Assembly (NCBI GenBank): GCA_026395315.1
Contig: JAPLYY010000017.1
Coordinates: 1-19,754 of the forward strand
Length of the DNA: 19,754 nt
Direction: 5' to 3'
Origin: Candidatus Shapirobacteria bacterium
GTDB taxonomy: Bacteria; Patescibacteriota; Microgenomatia; UBA12405
Both the position numbers and the translations under genes were made by a program. Shown piece by piece: positions 7,857 to 14,474 of the stretch (position 1 is its first letter; each line of letters begins with the position of its first letter). The notes below the pieces were generated by a model that worked only from the letters and a program-made list of their open reading frames with translations, ran no database searches and had not been told where the DNA came from.

Positions 7857-8556
7857 GATAATCAAAACCGGCAAAAACATTAACCACATCGTCACTCTCT
7901 TCAAGTTCATCGATAAAATCCATCATTTTATCTAGTTCTTCCGCCGATTTTAACTCCACCGGCGTTTTGACTCTCATAATTAATCCTGATTTAACCACCA
8001 TCATCCCCAATTCAGCTGCTTTGTCAGCCACCGCTTTCACCCCATCAACCTTAGTTATCAGATTGTTCTCTTCAATTTCTTCCACTCCAGCATCAATCAA
8101 TTCCAACTCCTTCTCCGGATCAAATTTCTCCAGTTCCACCTCCCCTACTTTCTCAAATAAAAACGCCACCGAATTACTTTCACCTAAGTTTCCACCATTA
8201 TTTCTAAATATTAATTTAATCTCCCCCAATGTCCGGTTTTTATTATCGGTTTCAGCGTCAATCATCATTGGTACTGAAAACGGTCCGAAACCTTCCAACA
8301 ACAATGTCACTAAATTTGCCTTTCTTTCCTCAAATTTCTTAATTAATCTCTCCACATTATCTTTTGGCATGTTCGCACTATGAGCTTTTTCCACTGCCGT
8401 CCGTAAAAAAGAGTTTGTTTCCGGGTTAGAATTGCCACCCCCCATTCTGATCGCTGTTAAGATATTTTTAGCACTTCTGGTAAAGGCCTCGCTTCTCTTT
8501 TTGTCTTGAGCTCCTTTCCGGTTTTTAATATTGGCCCATTTTGAATGTCCTGACAT
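7840..8556 (-). CDS. yebC: YebC/PmpR family protein
   Basis: YebC/PmpR/TACO1 family, 238 residues, the usual size. These proteins were annotated as transcriptional regulators, and the mitochondrial relative TACO1 acts in translation. The N-terminus MSGHSKWANIKNRKGAQDKK is the family signature, followed by SANMPKDNVERLIKK (about 75-89) and the central YGPF-equivalent segment LLEGFGPFSVPMMIDAETDN. The start is set at the ATG of MSGHSKW (8556); the longer frame from 8601 would add an uncharacteristic 15-residue leader. A TACAAT hexamer 11 bases upstream of the ATG could be its own -10 element. The gene lies four bases from the end of the LytR_C open frame upstream, and its end overlaps the membrane protein gene. 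Confidence 0.93.
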   Translation of the reverse strand: MSGHSKWANIKNRKGAQDKKRSEAFTRSAKNILTAIRMGGGNSNPETNSFLRTAVEKAHSANMPKDNVERLIKKFEERKANLVTLLLEGFGPFSVPMMIDAETDNKNRTLGEIKLIFRNNGGNLGESNSVAFLFEKVGEVELEKFDPEKELELIDAGVEEIEENNLITKVDGVKAVADKAAELGMMVVKSGLIMRVKTPVELKSAEELDKMMDFIDELEESDDVVNVFAGFDYHGQES

Positions 8557-8561
8557 AATTT

Positions 8562-8930
8562 CTACTGATTGTAGCTTTGATAGTTTATCATTTCTGCCCA
8601 CGCCTGGCCAAAATAGATTTCAATTTCTCCGCTCCCCAACTTATCATCTACCGTTGTCTTACATTCCGGAAACATCTCATTTAACCATTCATCTTTCTCA
8701 TTACTGTTCTTATTTATCACACAAATATTCCGTAAATCCCCATTAATATTGACCACATTTACCACTGCTAACCCCGACCTTTCCAGTGATTTTGTCACAA
8801 ATGCTCCCAAACCGTCGGAGTTGCTGGCATTTCCCACCGTTATTTTTGTCTCCTGATTAATTAAGCTGGTTTCAGCCATATCTCTTTGCATAACCTCATC
8901 AATCACCTCATCCCCGTCAACTGCTGTCAA
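8562..8930 (-). CDS. LytR_C domain protein, C-terminal half (separated from its N-terminal half by a frameshift)
   Basis: The segment TKITVGNASNSDGLGAFVTK followed by SLERSGLAVVNVVNINGD matches the LytR C-terminal domain pattern (short strand, N-[AG]-[ST] turn, G-x-G-x-A helix, second strand), a domain common on anchored envelope proteins. The only start codons at its head are a TTG at 8930 or internal ATGs. Yet the same frame stays open and protein-like for about 25 codons further upstream (RYRWNSGNWLLKKEIL), overlapping the end of the previous open frame. This is what is expected if the two halves were one gene broken by a one-base shift. The C-terminal tail (about 45 residues after the domain) is unassigned. 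Confidence 0.65.
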   Translation of the reverse strand: MTAVDGDEVIDEVMQRDMAETSLINQETKITVGNASNSDGLGAFVTKSLERSGLAVVNVVNINGDLRNICVINKNSNEKDEWLNEMFPECKTTVDDKLGSGEIEIYFGQAWAEMINYQSYNQ

Positions 8931-8958
8931 TATTTCTTTTTTTAGTAACCAATTCCCA

Positions 8959-9306
8959 CTATTCCATCGGTAGCGTTTTCCACAATACTCCTTCTGGGTT
9001 AAAACCGTAGTTTAGAAATAAGATCTGAGACACTTTGTCTGTTTTCTTTTCCTGTTCCAATAATTTTTTTATTCGATCACTCCGATACCAACCCAATCCA
9101 CCGGGAATCCACACCTCTCTCTCCCCCGACACCTCCACCAAGTTAATCATTCTTCTTTCCGGTGACACATTAATCATTGATATGCCGTTATCTGTTACCA
9201 CTGCCAGTCTTAAATCTAAAAATTGGCTATTTTTAGGTATTTTAATTACCACCACCAACAAACCAATTATCAATATCAGAATTATTAAACTATATTTTTT
9301 CAGCAT
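8959..9306 (-). CDS. Membrane-anchored N-terminal half of the split LytR_C protein
   Basis: A 115-residue product with a single N-terminal transmembrane anchor (YSLIILILIIGLLVVVI, about 5-21) and an extracytoplasmic region rich in strands (LRLAVVTDNGISMINVSPER). It ends at a TAG in LWKTLPME, where the neighbouring frame continues smoothly into the LytR_C half. Its start ATG at 9306 overlaps the pseudouridine synthase end by 17 bases, so it belongs to the same operon. A one-base change near the four-base run at 8976-8979 would fuse the halves into a single protein of about 245 residues: anchor, stalk, LytR_C domain. Assembly error, true pseudogene and programmed shift are all possible. Confidence 0.65.
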   Translation of the reverse strand: MLKKYSLIILILIIGLLVVVIKIPKNSQFLDLRLAVVTDNGISMINVSPERRMINLVEVSGEREVWIPGGLGWYRSDRIKKLLEQEKKTDKVSQILFLNYGFNPEGVLWKTLPME

Positions 9307-9988
9307 TGTCCAAAATATTTTTTAACTCCGGTGCTAAATCCGCTTCTAATATTAATCGTTTTCCGGTCTCCGGACTGTCAACTTCCAGATAATATGCGTG
9401 AAGAAAAGGCCGGTCTAACCACTCAACTCTTTCTCCACCGTACTGCTCATCCCCCACAATCGGATACTTCAAATACTTTAAATGAACTCTGATCTGATGT
9501 GTCCGGCCGGTTTTCAAATCAGCCTCAATTAAACTATAAATGCGATTATTAATCCGGTATTTACCCAACAATTTAAATAATGTTCTTGCCATCTTCCCGT
9601 TTTCCATCACCGTAAAACTATCAAACTGGTAATTTGACCTGCCTATCGGCATTTCCACTTCGGCCTGAAACGGAAATTTTTCCGATACCAATGCTTGATA
9701 TTTTTTAACGACTCCCCTTTTTTTAAATTGACTCTGTAAATTTGTCAAACTTTTTTCCGTTTTAGCTATTACCAATAATCCCGATGTCCCTTTGTCCAGT
9801 CGATGAACTAAACCTTCCCGCCACAATCCATTTGGACGGTTCTCTTTTATCCAATCCTCTATATACTTTTGGCTTTCGACTTTAGACTTTAGACTTTCCC
9901 TTGTTGTTACCCAGCCTGTCGGTTTGTTTATCACCAGCATCTCATCGTCTTCATAAATTATTTCGATTTCTTTTTGATTTTCTGCCAT
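9290..9988 (-). CDS. RluA/RluD-family 23S rRNA or tRNA pseudouridine synthase
   Basis: Pseudouridine synthase of 232 residues from ATG 9988 (MAENQKEIEIIYEDDEMLV). The catalytic motif HRLDKGTSGLL has the aspartate at position 65. Other family blocks are INKPTGW, KTGRTHQIRVHL and PIVGDEQYGG. There is no N-terminal S4 domain, so it is the short RluA/RluC-like form; the RNA target cannot be assigned. Residues ESLKSKVESQK, between INKPTGW and the catalytic block, are encoded by a seven-base tandem repeat, which looks like an insertion into a surface loop. A start further up at 10021 is open but would lengthen the overlap with the LspA gene from 31 to 64 bases. Confidence 0.9.
   Translation of the reverse strand: MAENQKEIEIIYEDDEMLVINKPTGWVTTRESLKSKVESQKYIEDWIKENRPNGLWREGLVHRLDKGTSGLLVIAKTEKSLTNLQSQFKKRGVVKKYQALVSEKFPFQAEVEMPIGRSNYQFDSFTVMENGKMARTLFKLLGKYRINNRIYSLIEADLKTGRTHQIRVHLKYLKYPIVGDEQYGGERVEWLDRPFLHAYYLEVDSPETGKRLILEADLAPELKNILDNAEKI
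9873..9900. repeat. Heptanucleotide tandem inside the pseudouridine synthase gene
   Basis: Four units of period seven on the plus strand: CTTTCGA, CTTTAGA, CTTTAGA, CTTTCCC. They encode part of the loop ESLKSKVESQK. The core unit is shared with 6843-6863. Confidence 0.65.
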
Positions 9989-10245
9989 AGATATACAATT
10001 ACTCCAACAAATATCAGCCAATCTGCTAAATTATTGTATAAAGAAGTATACGGTATTCTCCAATAATCTTTTACCCCACCCGTCAGTAACCTTTCCCCCA
10101 AATTCAATCCTCCACCAATAACCACCAACAACAATGTCTTTGATTTTTCTTTAATATATAAATAAATTAGCCCTAACCATACCACTAAGACAACTATCTC
10201 TACTCCCGGAATTACCCAGCCAAAACTTATTCCCCTGTTTATCAT
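9958..10245 (-). CDS. lspA: Short LspA-like protein (signal peptidase II family)
   Basis: Only 95 residues against about 150-170 for normal LspA, which cleaves lipid-modified prolipoproteins in the membrane. The product begins inside the family pattern, at NRGISFGW (usual NxGaaFg), so the first helix and its periplasmic part are absent. It continues with a helix, IGGGLNLGERLLTGGVKDY (usual GNxxDRxxxGxVxDF) and YNNLADWLIF (usual FNxADxxI). Both catalytic aspartates, in VKDY and NLAD, are kept; the DR aspartate is glutamate. An in-frame TAA six bases upstream fixes this start. GGAG with about nine bases spacing serves as Shine-Dalgarno. It lies three bases after the DksA-like gene. Confidence 0.7.
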   Translation of the reverse strand: MINRGISFGWVIPGVEIVVLVVWLGLIYLYIKEKSKTLLLVVIGGGLNLGERLLTGGVKDYWRIPYTSLYNNLADWLIFVGVIVYLWQKIKKKSK

Positions 10246-10248
10246 TGA

Positions 10249-10632
10249 TTAGCTCTCCGCTTCTTTCATACAGTCAATACACATTGTTGTTTCCGGTTTA
10301 GCCGCCAACCGGTCAGTATCAATCATCTTGCCGCATTTCTCACAAATTCCATATTTTCCGATTTTCATCCTGGTTAATGCTTTTCTTAATTGGACAATTT
10401 GTTTTTTAATAAAACCAACTTTAATTTCACTGTCAAAATGACCGATTTGTTCATCTAAATCTTCTTCCATCGAGTTTCGTAAACCCCGGAATTCATCCTT
10501 GAACGGATCGGCCTTACTGATATTTTTTTCCGTTCTTTTCATTTTTATAATATTTCTCTCCAACAATTCCCTTATCGGAGCTAAAAATTTTTGCGGGAAT
10601 CTAATTTTTGTCTCTTCTAGTTTCTTTTCCAT
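10249..10632 (-). CDS. DksA/TraR C4-type zinc finger protein
   Basis: A 127-residue protein ending in a C4 zinc finger: CEKC (Cys97, Cys100) and CIDC (Cys118, Cys121). It is preceded by a helical, charged region (about 1-92) that likely forms the coiled-coil seen in DksA/TraR proteins, which insert into the RNA polymerase secondary channel. The acidic DxxDxA tip motif of true DksA is not obvious, so a direct role in the stringent response is uncertain. GGAGAG four to eight bases before the ATG is a clear Shine-Dalgarno sequence. The start lies 16 bases inside the end of the Lgt-like gene, indicating one operon with the LspA-like gene behind it. Confidence 0.85.
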   Translation of the reverse strand: MEKKLEETKIRFPQKFLAPIRELLERNIIKMKRTEKNISKADPFKDEFRGLRNSMEEDLDEQIGHFDSEIKVGFIKKQIVQLRKALTRMKIGKYGICEKCGKMIDTDRLAAKPETTMCIDCMKEAES

Positions 10633-11258
10633 ATCTCTCCAAGGATAACCAATTGAACTCCGGAAATCAAACTCATAATTAGGTAGAAAACAATCACCCC
10701 TAGCCCTTCTTTAAACAAAATAGCTTCAGCCGTCAACAATAAAAAGATAATCACTCCGTCCATCCCAAAAATAAACCCTTTTTTTCCCGACCGGTACCAC
10801 AAATAAGACCGATATTTCCCCTTAAAAAAGATGGCTAGCGCCCAACCAAACAACATCGTTAAACCAACTGCTAACAATTTTATGTCTTTGTTCCACCACC
10901 ATTCGTCCAATACGATTATCGCCATTAATCCATAAAATAAAGCGGTAATGTCCTCAATAAAAGACCAAATTTTCCAATTATTTATTCTCGACATCCACCA
11001 AATTAATAGTAACACCGCTGCTATTCCACCTTCGTAAATCATTCCGGGTTTTGCCGTCAGATTAAACCATTGACTCACTGTCTCCCATTTACCCCAGTTT
11101 AGCAAACCATAAGCTAATCTTGATCCGACAACGAAAGCCAATAAGCTTGCCCAGCCAAATACTACCAATTTTTTTTCATCATAACTCTCCCGCAAATTTC
11201 TCCACAGTAAATATAAAAAAAATATTGTCCCCATGACCTTAACTATTCCCAAAATCAT
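10617..11258 (-). CDS. Lgt-like integral membrane protein lacking the catalytic residues
   Basis: A 213-residue membrane protein with about seven hydrophobic segments. The order and spacing of GSRLAYGLLNW (45-55) and MIYEGGIAAVLLL (73-85), followed by a helix pair, resemble prolipoprotein diacylglyceryl transferase (GGRIGYVLFYN... MSFHGGLIG in E. coli). The essential histidine of HGG is glutamate here (YEGG), and the Arg-Asn signature GRxGNFxNGE is replaced by YGLMAIIVLDEW. If homologous, it should not transfer diacylglycerol. Its partner two genes on is the short LspA, which supports a lipoprotein-pathway origin. The ATG at 11258 follows TAAAAT by five bases, suggesting a leaderless transcript starting just after tRNA-Leu. 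The family call is moderate. Confidence 0.55.
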   Translation of the reverse strand: MILGIVKVMGTIFFLYLLWRNLRESYDEKKLVVFGWASLLAFVVGSRLAYGLLNWGKWETVSQWFNLTAKPGMIYEGGIAAVLLLIWWMSRINNWKIWSFIEDITALFYGLMAIIVLDEWWWNKDIKLLAVGLTMLFGWALAIFFKGKYRSYLWYRSGKKGFIFGMDGVIIFLLLTAEAILFKEGLGVIVFYLIMSLISGVQLVILGEIWKRN

Positions 11259-11263
11259 AATCT

Positions 11264-11269
11264 ATTTTA
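11264..11269 (-). promoter_or_regulatory. Candidate -10 element of the Lgt-like operon, leaderless spacing
   Basis: TAAAAT on the minus strand (11269-11264), then AGATT, then the ATG at 11258. No consensus -35; the position falls in the 3' end of tRNA-Leu. Confidence 0.4.
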
Positions 11270-11280
11270 CCTTATCTTTG

Positions 11281-11364
11281 TGCCGGGGCGGGGAATCGAA
11301 CCCCGATGATGTTGCCACCACACGATTTTGAGTCGTGCGCGTCTACCAATTCCGCCACTCCGGC
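11281..11364 (-). tRNA. tRNA-Leu (anticodon CAA)
   Basis: An 84-base class II tRNA. Acceptor GCCGGAG pairs with CCCCGGC with one A-C mismatch at the sixth pair. The anticodon loop CTCAAAA on the stem CACGA/TCGTG gives anticodon CAA, reading UUG. A long variable arm (TGGTGGCAACATCA) and T arm CGGGG-TTCGATT-CCCCG follow. The discriminator is A, as expected for leucine, and CCA is not encoded. It lies 26 bases after dnaB and 22 before the Lgt-like gene on the same strand. Confidence 0.95.
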
Positions 11365-11390
11365 TAACTTTAAAGCTATTATCTCACAAA

Positions 11391-12701
11391 CTACCCTTTT
11401 TTCTCCACATCAAAGAAGCTGACTTGTTTACCGTTGAAATACAAATTCATTTGTCCTGTCGGACCGTTGCGGTGCTTCTCAATCGACAGATTGACCATCT
11501 CCCGATTATCCTCATCCTCCCGATACAAAAACATCACTACATCGGCATCCTGTTCAATACTCCCCGACTCCCGTAAATCACTCAATCTTGGTTTGCCACC
11601 TCTGGCCTCCATCTGCCGGTTCAATTGTGCTGCCGCTAAAATCGGCAGTTTCAACTCCCGGGCTAAATTTTTCAACCCCTGGGAAATTTCCGACACTTCC
11701 TGCACCCGATTATCCCGGGAATGCCCATGCATCAGTTGTAAATAATCGACTATAATAAATCTAATCCCCTTGTCCACTTGCAACCTTCTGGCCTTGGTTC
11801 TTAATTCAGTTACCGTTAAACCTGGAGTGTCATCTATATATAATGGGGCTTCAGCCAACACTCCCATTGCCTCAGACAACGAATCGAAATCCGGATCCGA
11901 CAATTGACCCGTCTTCAATTTCCAAGCGTCAATCAACCCCTGGCGTACTAGCAATCGGTCCACCAACTCTTCCTTGCTCATTTCCAGTGAGAACATACAC
12001 GTTGGCAATTTCTCTTCAACGGCTACATGCCGGGCAATATTCAGAGCAAATGCCGTTTTTCCTACTCCCGGCCGGGCAGCCAACACTATCAAATTGCTAT
12101 CCTGCATTCCCGCCAACATTGAATCTAAACTGCTAAACCCGGTCGCAATTCCCCGTAGGCCGCTACCCCGCTTTTGTAACTCATCTAGCCGGTCAAAACT
12201 AGCCGTCAGTACTTCTTTTAAAGATGTCGGCACCGATTTTAAATGTTTTTGACTCAAGGAAAATATTTCCTGTTCCGCCATATCCAACAATTCCGGTGTC
12301 GCCACTCCCTCGTCAAACGCCTTTTCCGTAATCCGGGCCGACGCTGATATTAAATCCCTTTTAGCCGATAATGCCTTGATAATTTGACCATAACTTTCGA
12401 TATTAGCTGAAGTCGGCACTTCATTGGCCAATTTACTCAAATAAGTCTTCCCACCGATTACTTTCAACGCCTTCAATTCCCGCAATTTCTCCGCAACAGT
12501 TACAATATCAATTGGCTGTCTGGTATCAAACAAGGCCACCATCGCCTCATAAATCAGACCGTTACTTTTAGAATAAAAGTGTTCCGGCCGCAAAAATTCC
12601 GACACCGCCAAAAAAGCGTCATTATCAATTAAAATTGAACCCAAAACACTGACTTCGCTGTCCCCTGAATTTGGCGGAATTCTTATTTGATCATTAGCCA
12701 T
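11391..12701 (-). CDS. dnaB: Replicative DNA helicase DnaB
   Basis: Hexameric fork helicase, 436 residues. The N-terminal domain starts PPNSGDSEVSVLGSILID and contains LRPEHFYSKSNGLIYEAM. The RecA-like domain has Walker A ARPGVGKT (209-216), FSLEMSKEELVDRL (237-250), Walker B FIIVDYLQLM with Asp319, the sensor-like AAAQLNRQMEAR (356-367) and the DnaB block RESGSIEQDADVVMFLYR (377-394). The C-terminal NGPTGQMNLYF completes the family pattern. No intein interrupts the Walker A or other hot spots. Its ATG overlaps the stop of the metallo-beta-lactamase-fold gene by eight bases (ATGGCTAA), so translation is coupled. tRNA-Leu follows on the same strand. Confidence 0.97.
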   Translation of the reverse strand: MANDQIRIPPNSGDSEVSVLGSILIDNDAFLAVSEFLRPEHFYSKSNGLIYEAMVALFDTRQPIDIVTVAEKLRELKALKVIGGKTYLSKLANEVPTSANIESYGQIIKALSAKRDLISASARITEKAFDEGVATPELLDMAEQEIFSLSQKHLKSVPTSLKEVLTASFDRLDELQKRGSGLRGIATGFSSLDSMLAGMQDSNLIVLAARPGVGKTAFALNIARHVAVEEKLPTCMFSLEMSKEELVDRLLVRQGLIDAWKLKTGQLSDPDFDSLSEAMGVLAEAPLYIDDTPGLTVTELRTKARRLQVDKGIRFIIVDYLQLMHGHSRDNRVQEVSEISQGLKNLARELKLPILAAAQLNRQMEARGGKPRLSDLRESGSIEQDADVVMFLYREDEDNREMVNLSIEKHRNGPTGQMNLYFNGKQVSFFDVEKKG

Positions 12702-13275
12702 ATATTTTTAGAAGTACCACTTCCATCCCTTCGGGTAACTCCAGCTTTTCCACCTTTAGAGTTTCCACCGGCTCCTTCCCCTCATTATCCGTTTCATCCA
12801 AAAAGCCTTTTAAACTGGTACTGCCTTCAGAATAACCGTAAGGTATCACATAATTTGCCCCCAATTTTTTCGCCATCTCCAGTATTATCTTAGTTTTTTT
12901 TCCGTTTTCTTCCCCAATATCCAACAATAATACGTCTACTTCCCCTACCCTCTCCATTTTTTTGTCATTAAGCTGTTCGACCAGTGGCGACACCAACCCA
13001 ATCCTCACCCCATCCACATCAACAATATAAAATAGCCCGGTATCTTCCGTTCTGATTCCGGTAATTTCTATCCCGCCGACCTCGTATTCTCCCGGCCCGG
13101 CAACCACCACTGCTTTATCCGTCTCCGTCATTATAGTCTTTGTTTCGGAAAACAAATGAATCCGGGCTATCTGTTTCGTCTCATTCTCCGGGTTGACTAA
13201 CAATGATTCTTTTTTTCCTTTAATTAATAAAGATTTTTTTCCTAGTCTTTTTATCTCCATGTCTGATTTTAACAT
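12694..13275 (-). CDS. Metallo-beta-lactamase-fold (COG2220-like) protein without the usual metal ligands
   Basis: A 193-residue protein whose core, GPGEYEVGGIEITGI (about 80-94), FYIVDVDGVRIGLVSPL (about 102-118) and GEVDVLLLDIG, follows the layout of small COG2220 hydrolases (YEVxGVxVxGI, iY.ie.dg..i.HLGDLG, vDvLlipvG). The zinc-binding HxHxDH loop is missing, HLGDLG is replaced by GLVSPLVEQL and the IPxHY histidine by VIPYGYSE, so catalysis is unlikely. Two ATGs are possible: 13275 and 13261 (MEIKRLGKKSLLIKGKK, the more natural N-terminus). It is first in the operon with dnaB and is divergent from the gene at 13317, sharing an almost symmetric -10 region. Confidence 0.7.
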   Translation of the reverse strand: MLKSDMEIKRLGKKSLLIKGKKESLLVNPENETKQIARIHLFSETKTIMTETDKAVVVAGPGEYEVGGIEITGIRTEDTGLFYIVDVDGVRIGLVSPLVEQLNDKKMERVGEVDVLLLDIGEENGKKTKIILEMAKKLGANYVIPYGYSEGSTSLKGFLDETDNEGKEPVETLKVEKLELPEGMEVVLLKIYG

Positions 13276-13294
13276 TGTCGCCCGTCGGCTGTGG

Positions 13295-13301
13295 TATCAT
13301 A
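13295..13301. promoter_or_regulatory. Shared divergent -10 region (TATCATA)
   Basis: TATCAT (13295-13300) read on the plus strand and TATGAT (13301-13296) read on the minus strand overlap by five bases. They would serve the gene at 13317 (UTR about 10 bases) and the gene starting at 13275 (UTR about 14 bases). No clear -35 element on either side. Confidence 0.4.
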
Positions 13302-13316
13302 CTCACAGTCAAATTT

Positions 13317-13763
13317 ATGCTCAAGGACATTATCCTCGCCATCATTCTGGGAACCCTTCTCGGCTTCGGTCTTACCGGAGGTTATTTCGCGGTCAAAAAA
13401 TCCTCCTCCGTCTCAACCAATCCTCCCCAAATCGTCGCTCCCACCGTTCAGGTCACCTCCTCCACCCCTACTCCGGCTATCTTAACCACCCAAAGCAATC
13501 AGATTACTATTATTTCTCCTCAAAACCAAAGTATCGTCGCTAACTCCAAAATTACTGTCAAGGGTTCCACTGCTCCCAATAGTTATTTGATTATTACTAC
13601 CCAAACTAAATCGTATTATTCTCAAAGTGATCCGGCCGGTAACTTCGCTGTTGATATTGAAATCGACAGCGGTGCCAATTTAATCAGTCTCAATTCCTTC
13701 GATTCCCAGGATATCCAAGCCACCAGTACTCTACTTGTTACCTATTCTACGGCTAAAATATAA
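13317..13763 (+). CDS. Membrane-anchored protein with one Ig-like/beta-sandwich domain
   Basis: The ATG at 13317 begins MLKDIILAIILGTLLGFGLT, a typical N-terminal anchor. A Ser/Thr/Pro-rich linker follows (about 25-60: SSSVSTNPPQ, STPTPAI), then a domain of about 85 residues (ITIISPQNQSIVANSKITVK onward, with GSTAPNSYLIITT and DPAGNFAVDIEID). This is the pattern of bacterial Ig-like repeats in envelope proteins (SP..G..v....v.v.G...p...v.i......... D..G.F...v.L..G.N.i.v.a). Total 148 residues. An upstream TTG at 13275 is open but would put the anchor after 14 extra residues, so it is not preferred. The next gene starts four bases after the stop, so the two secreted proteins likely form an operon. 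Confidence 0.75.
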   Translation: MLKDIILAIILGTLLGFGLTGGYFAVKKSSSVSTNPPQIVAPTVQVTSSTPTPAILTTQSNQITIISPQNQSIVANSKITVKGSTAPNSYLIITTQTKSYYSQSDPAGNFAVDIEIDSGANLISLNSFDSQDIQATSTLLVTYSTAKI

Positions 13764-13767
13764 TACT

Positions 13768-14469
13768 ATGTTTTTACTTCCCTTAATCCTTGCCGCTACC
13801 ATTACCGTCACTCCTCCGCCAACTGGCGGACCTCCTTCACCGACACCCAAAAACTTTGACGAGATTCAAAAAGTCCGTGACGTCGTTCAACAAAAAGTTA
13901 TGGAAAAATTGCAACAAATTACTCAGCCTGCTCTCACCCAAAAGGGCATCATTGGCAAAATTATCCAAATCGATTCCGCCACTTTCACTCTTGAGTTCCA
14001 AAACAATCTCTCTGTCGTCACCTTTAATACTGATACTGTTTTTATTGACCAAAAACGGAATAAAATTACTGTTTCCCAACTTAAAGTTGGTCAGGACATT
14101 CTCGTTCTGGGAATTCAACAATCGTCAAGTATTTTTCTTGGTAAAAGAATCGTCGTCACCGATCTGACTGCTATTGAAAACGTTCCTCTGGTTGTCATCG
14201 GCAAAATTGTTGACATTTCCAAAACCTCTCCTGTTTTCTCTCTTATTCCGACTAAAAACAAAAATGCCCAATATCAGGTAAAAACTGACGTCAAATCCGA
14301 AATTATCAACACTCAAAGTAATAAAATCGCTACAACCGATCTAAAATCCGGCCATAAAATTATTGTCATTCTTACCCCCGATCCCAAAATGGCCAAAACC
14401 TATTACGCCGCCAAAATCGTCGATCTTGATTATGCTCTCCCCACTCCTACCCCTACCAAAAAACCATAA
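13768..14469 (+). CDS. Secreted DUF5666-like protein
   Basis: A 233-residue product from the ATG at 13768: short signal-like N-terminus MFLLPLILAATITVTPPP, a proline-rich stretch, a helical segment (FDEIQKVRDVVQQKVMEKLQ) and two similar beta-rich units. The first is GIIGKIIQIDSATFTLEFQN to GQDILVLG, the second VVIGKIVDISKTSPVFSLIP to GHKIIVILTPD. The G-x-I/V-x-x-I/V-D opening and 'vGq.v.V.G' closing resemble DUF5666 (small beta-barrel) domains common in secreted CPR proteins. It ends in TPTPTKKP. The stretch PPPTGGPP is encoded by a palindromic 16-mer found elsewhere in the window. A longer TTG start at 13735 would overlap the preceding gene and bury the signal peptide. Confidence 0.7.
   Translation: MFLLPLILAATITVTPPPTGGPPSPTPKNFDEIQKVRDVVQQKVMEKLQQITQPALTQKGIIGKIIQIDSATFTLEFQNNLSVVTFNTDTVFIDQKRNKITVSQLKVGQDILVLGIQQSSSIFLGKRIVVTDLTAIENVPLVVIGKIVDISKTSPVFSLIPTKNKNAQYQVKTDVKSEIINTQSNKIATTDLKSGHKIIVILTPDPKMAKTYYAAKIVDLDYALPTPTPTKKP
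13815..13830. repeat. 16-bp palindrome, copy 2, within a coding sequence
   Basis: TCCGCCAACTGGCGGA, differing from the 5499-5514 copy at one central base. Here it is translated in frame as part of PPPTGGPP just after the signal peptide. Confidence 0.6.
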
Positions 14470-14474
14470 CCGAT

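Noticed and set aside
7967..8383. 138-codon plus-strand frame opposite yebC
   Set aside because: Low-complexity Ser/Asn/Ile-rich translation, fully antisense to a well-conserved gene.
7840..8601. Longer yebC start at 8601
   Set aside because: The family N-terminus MSGHSKWANIK begins at 8556; the extra 15 residues have no counterpart in the family.
9958..10245. Catalytically dead LspA because of GER in place of the conserved DR
   Set aside because: The catalytic aspartates of LspA are those in the VxDF and FNxAD motifs, and both are present here (VKDY, NLAD).
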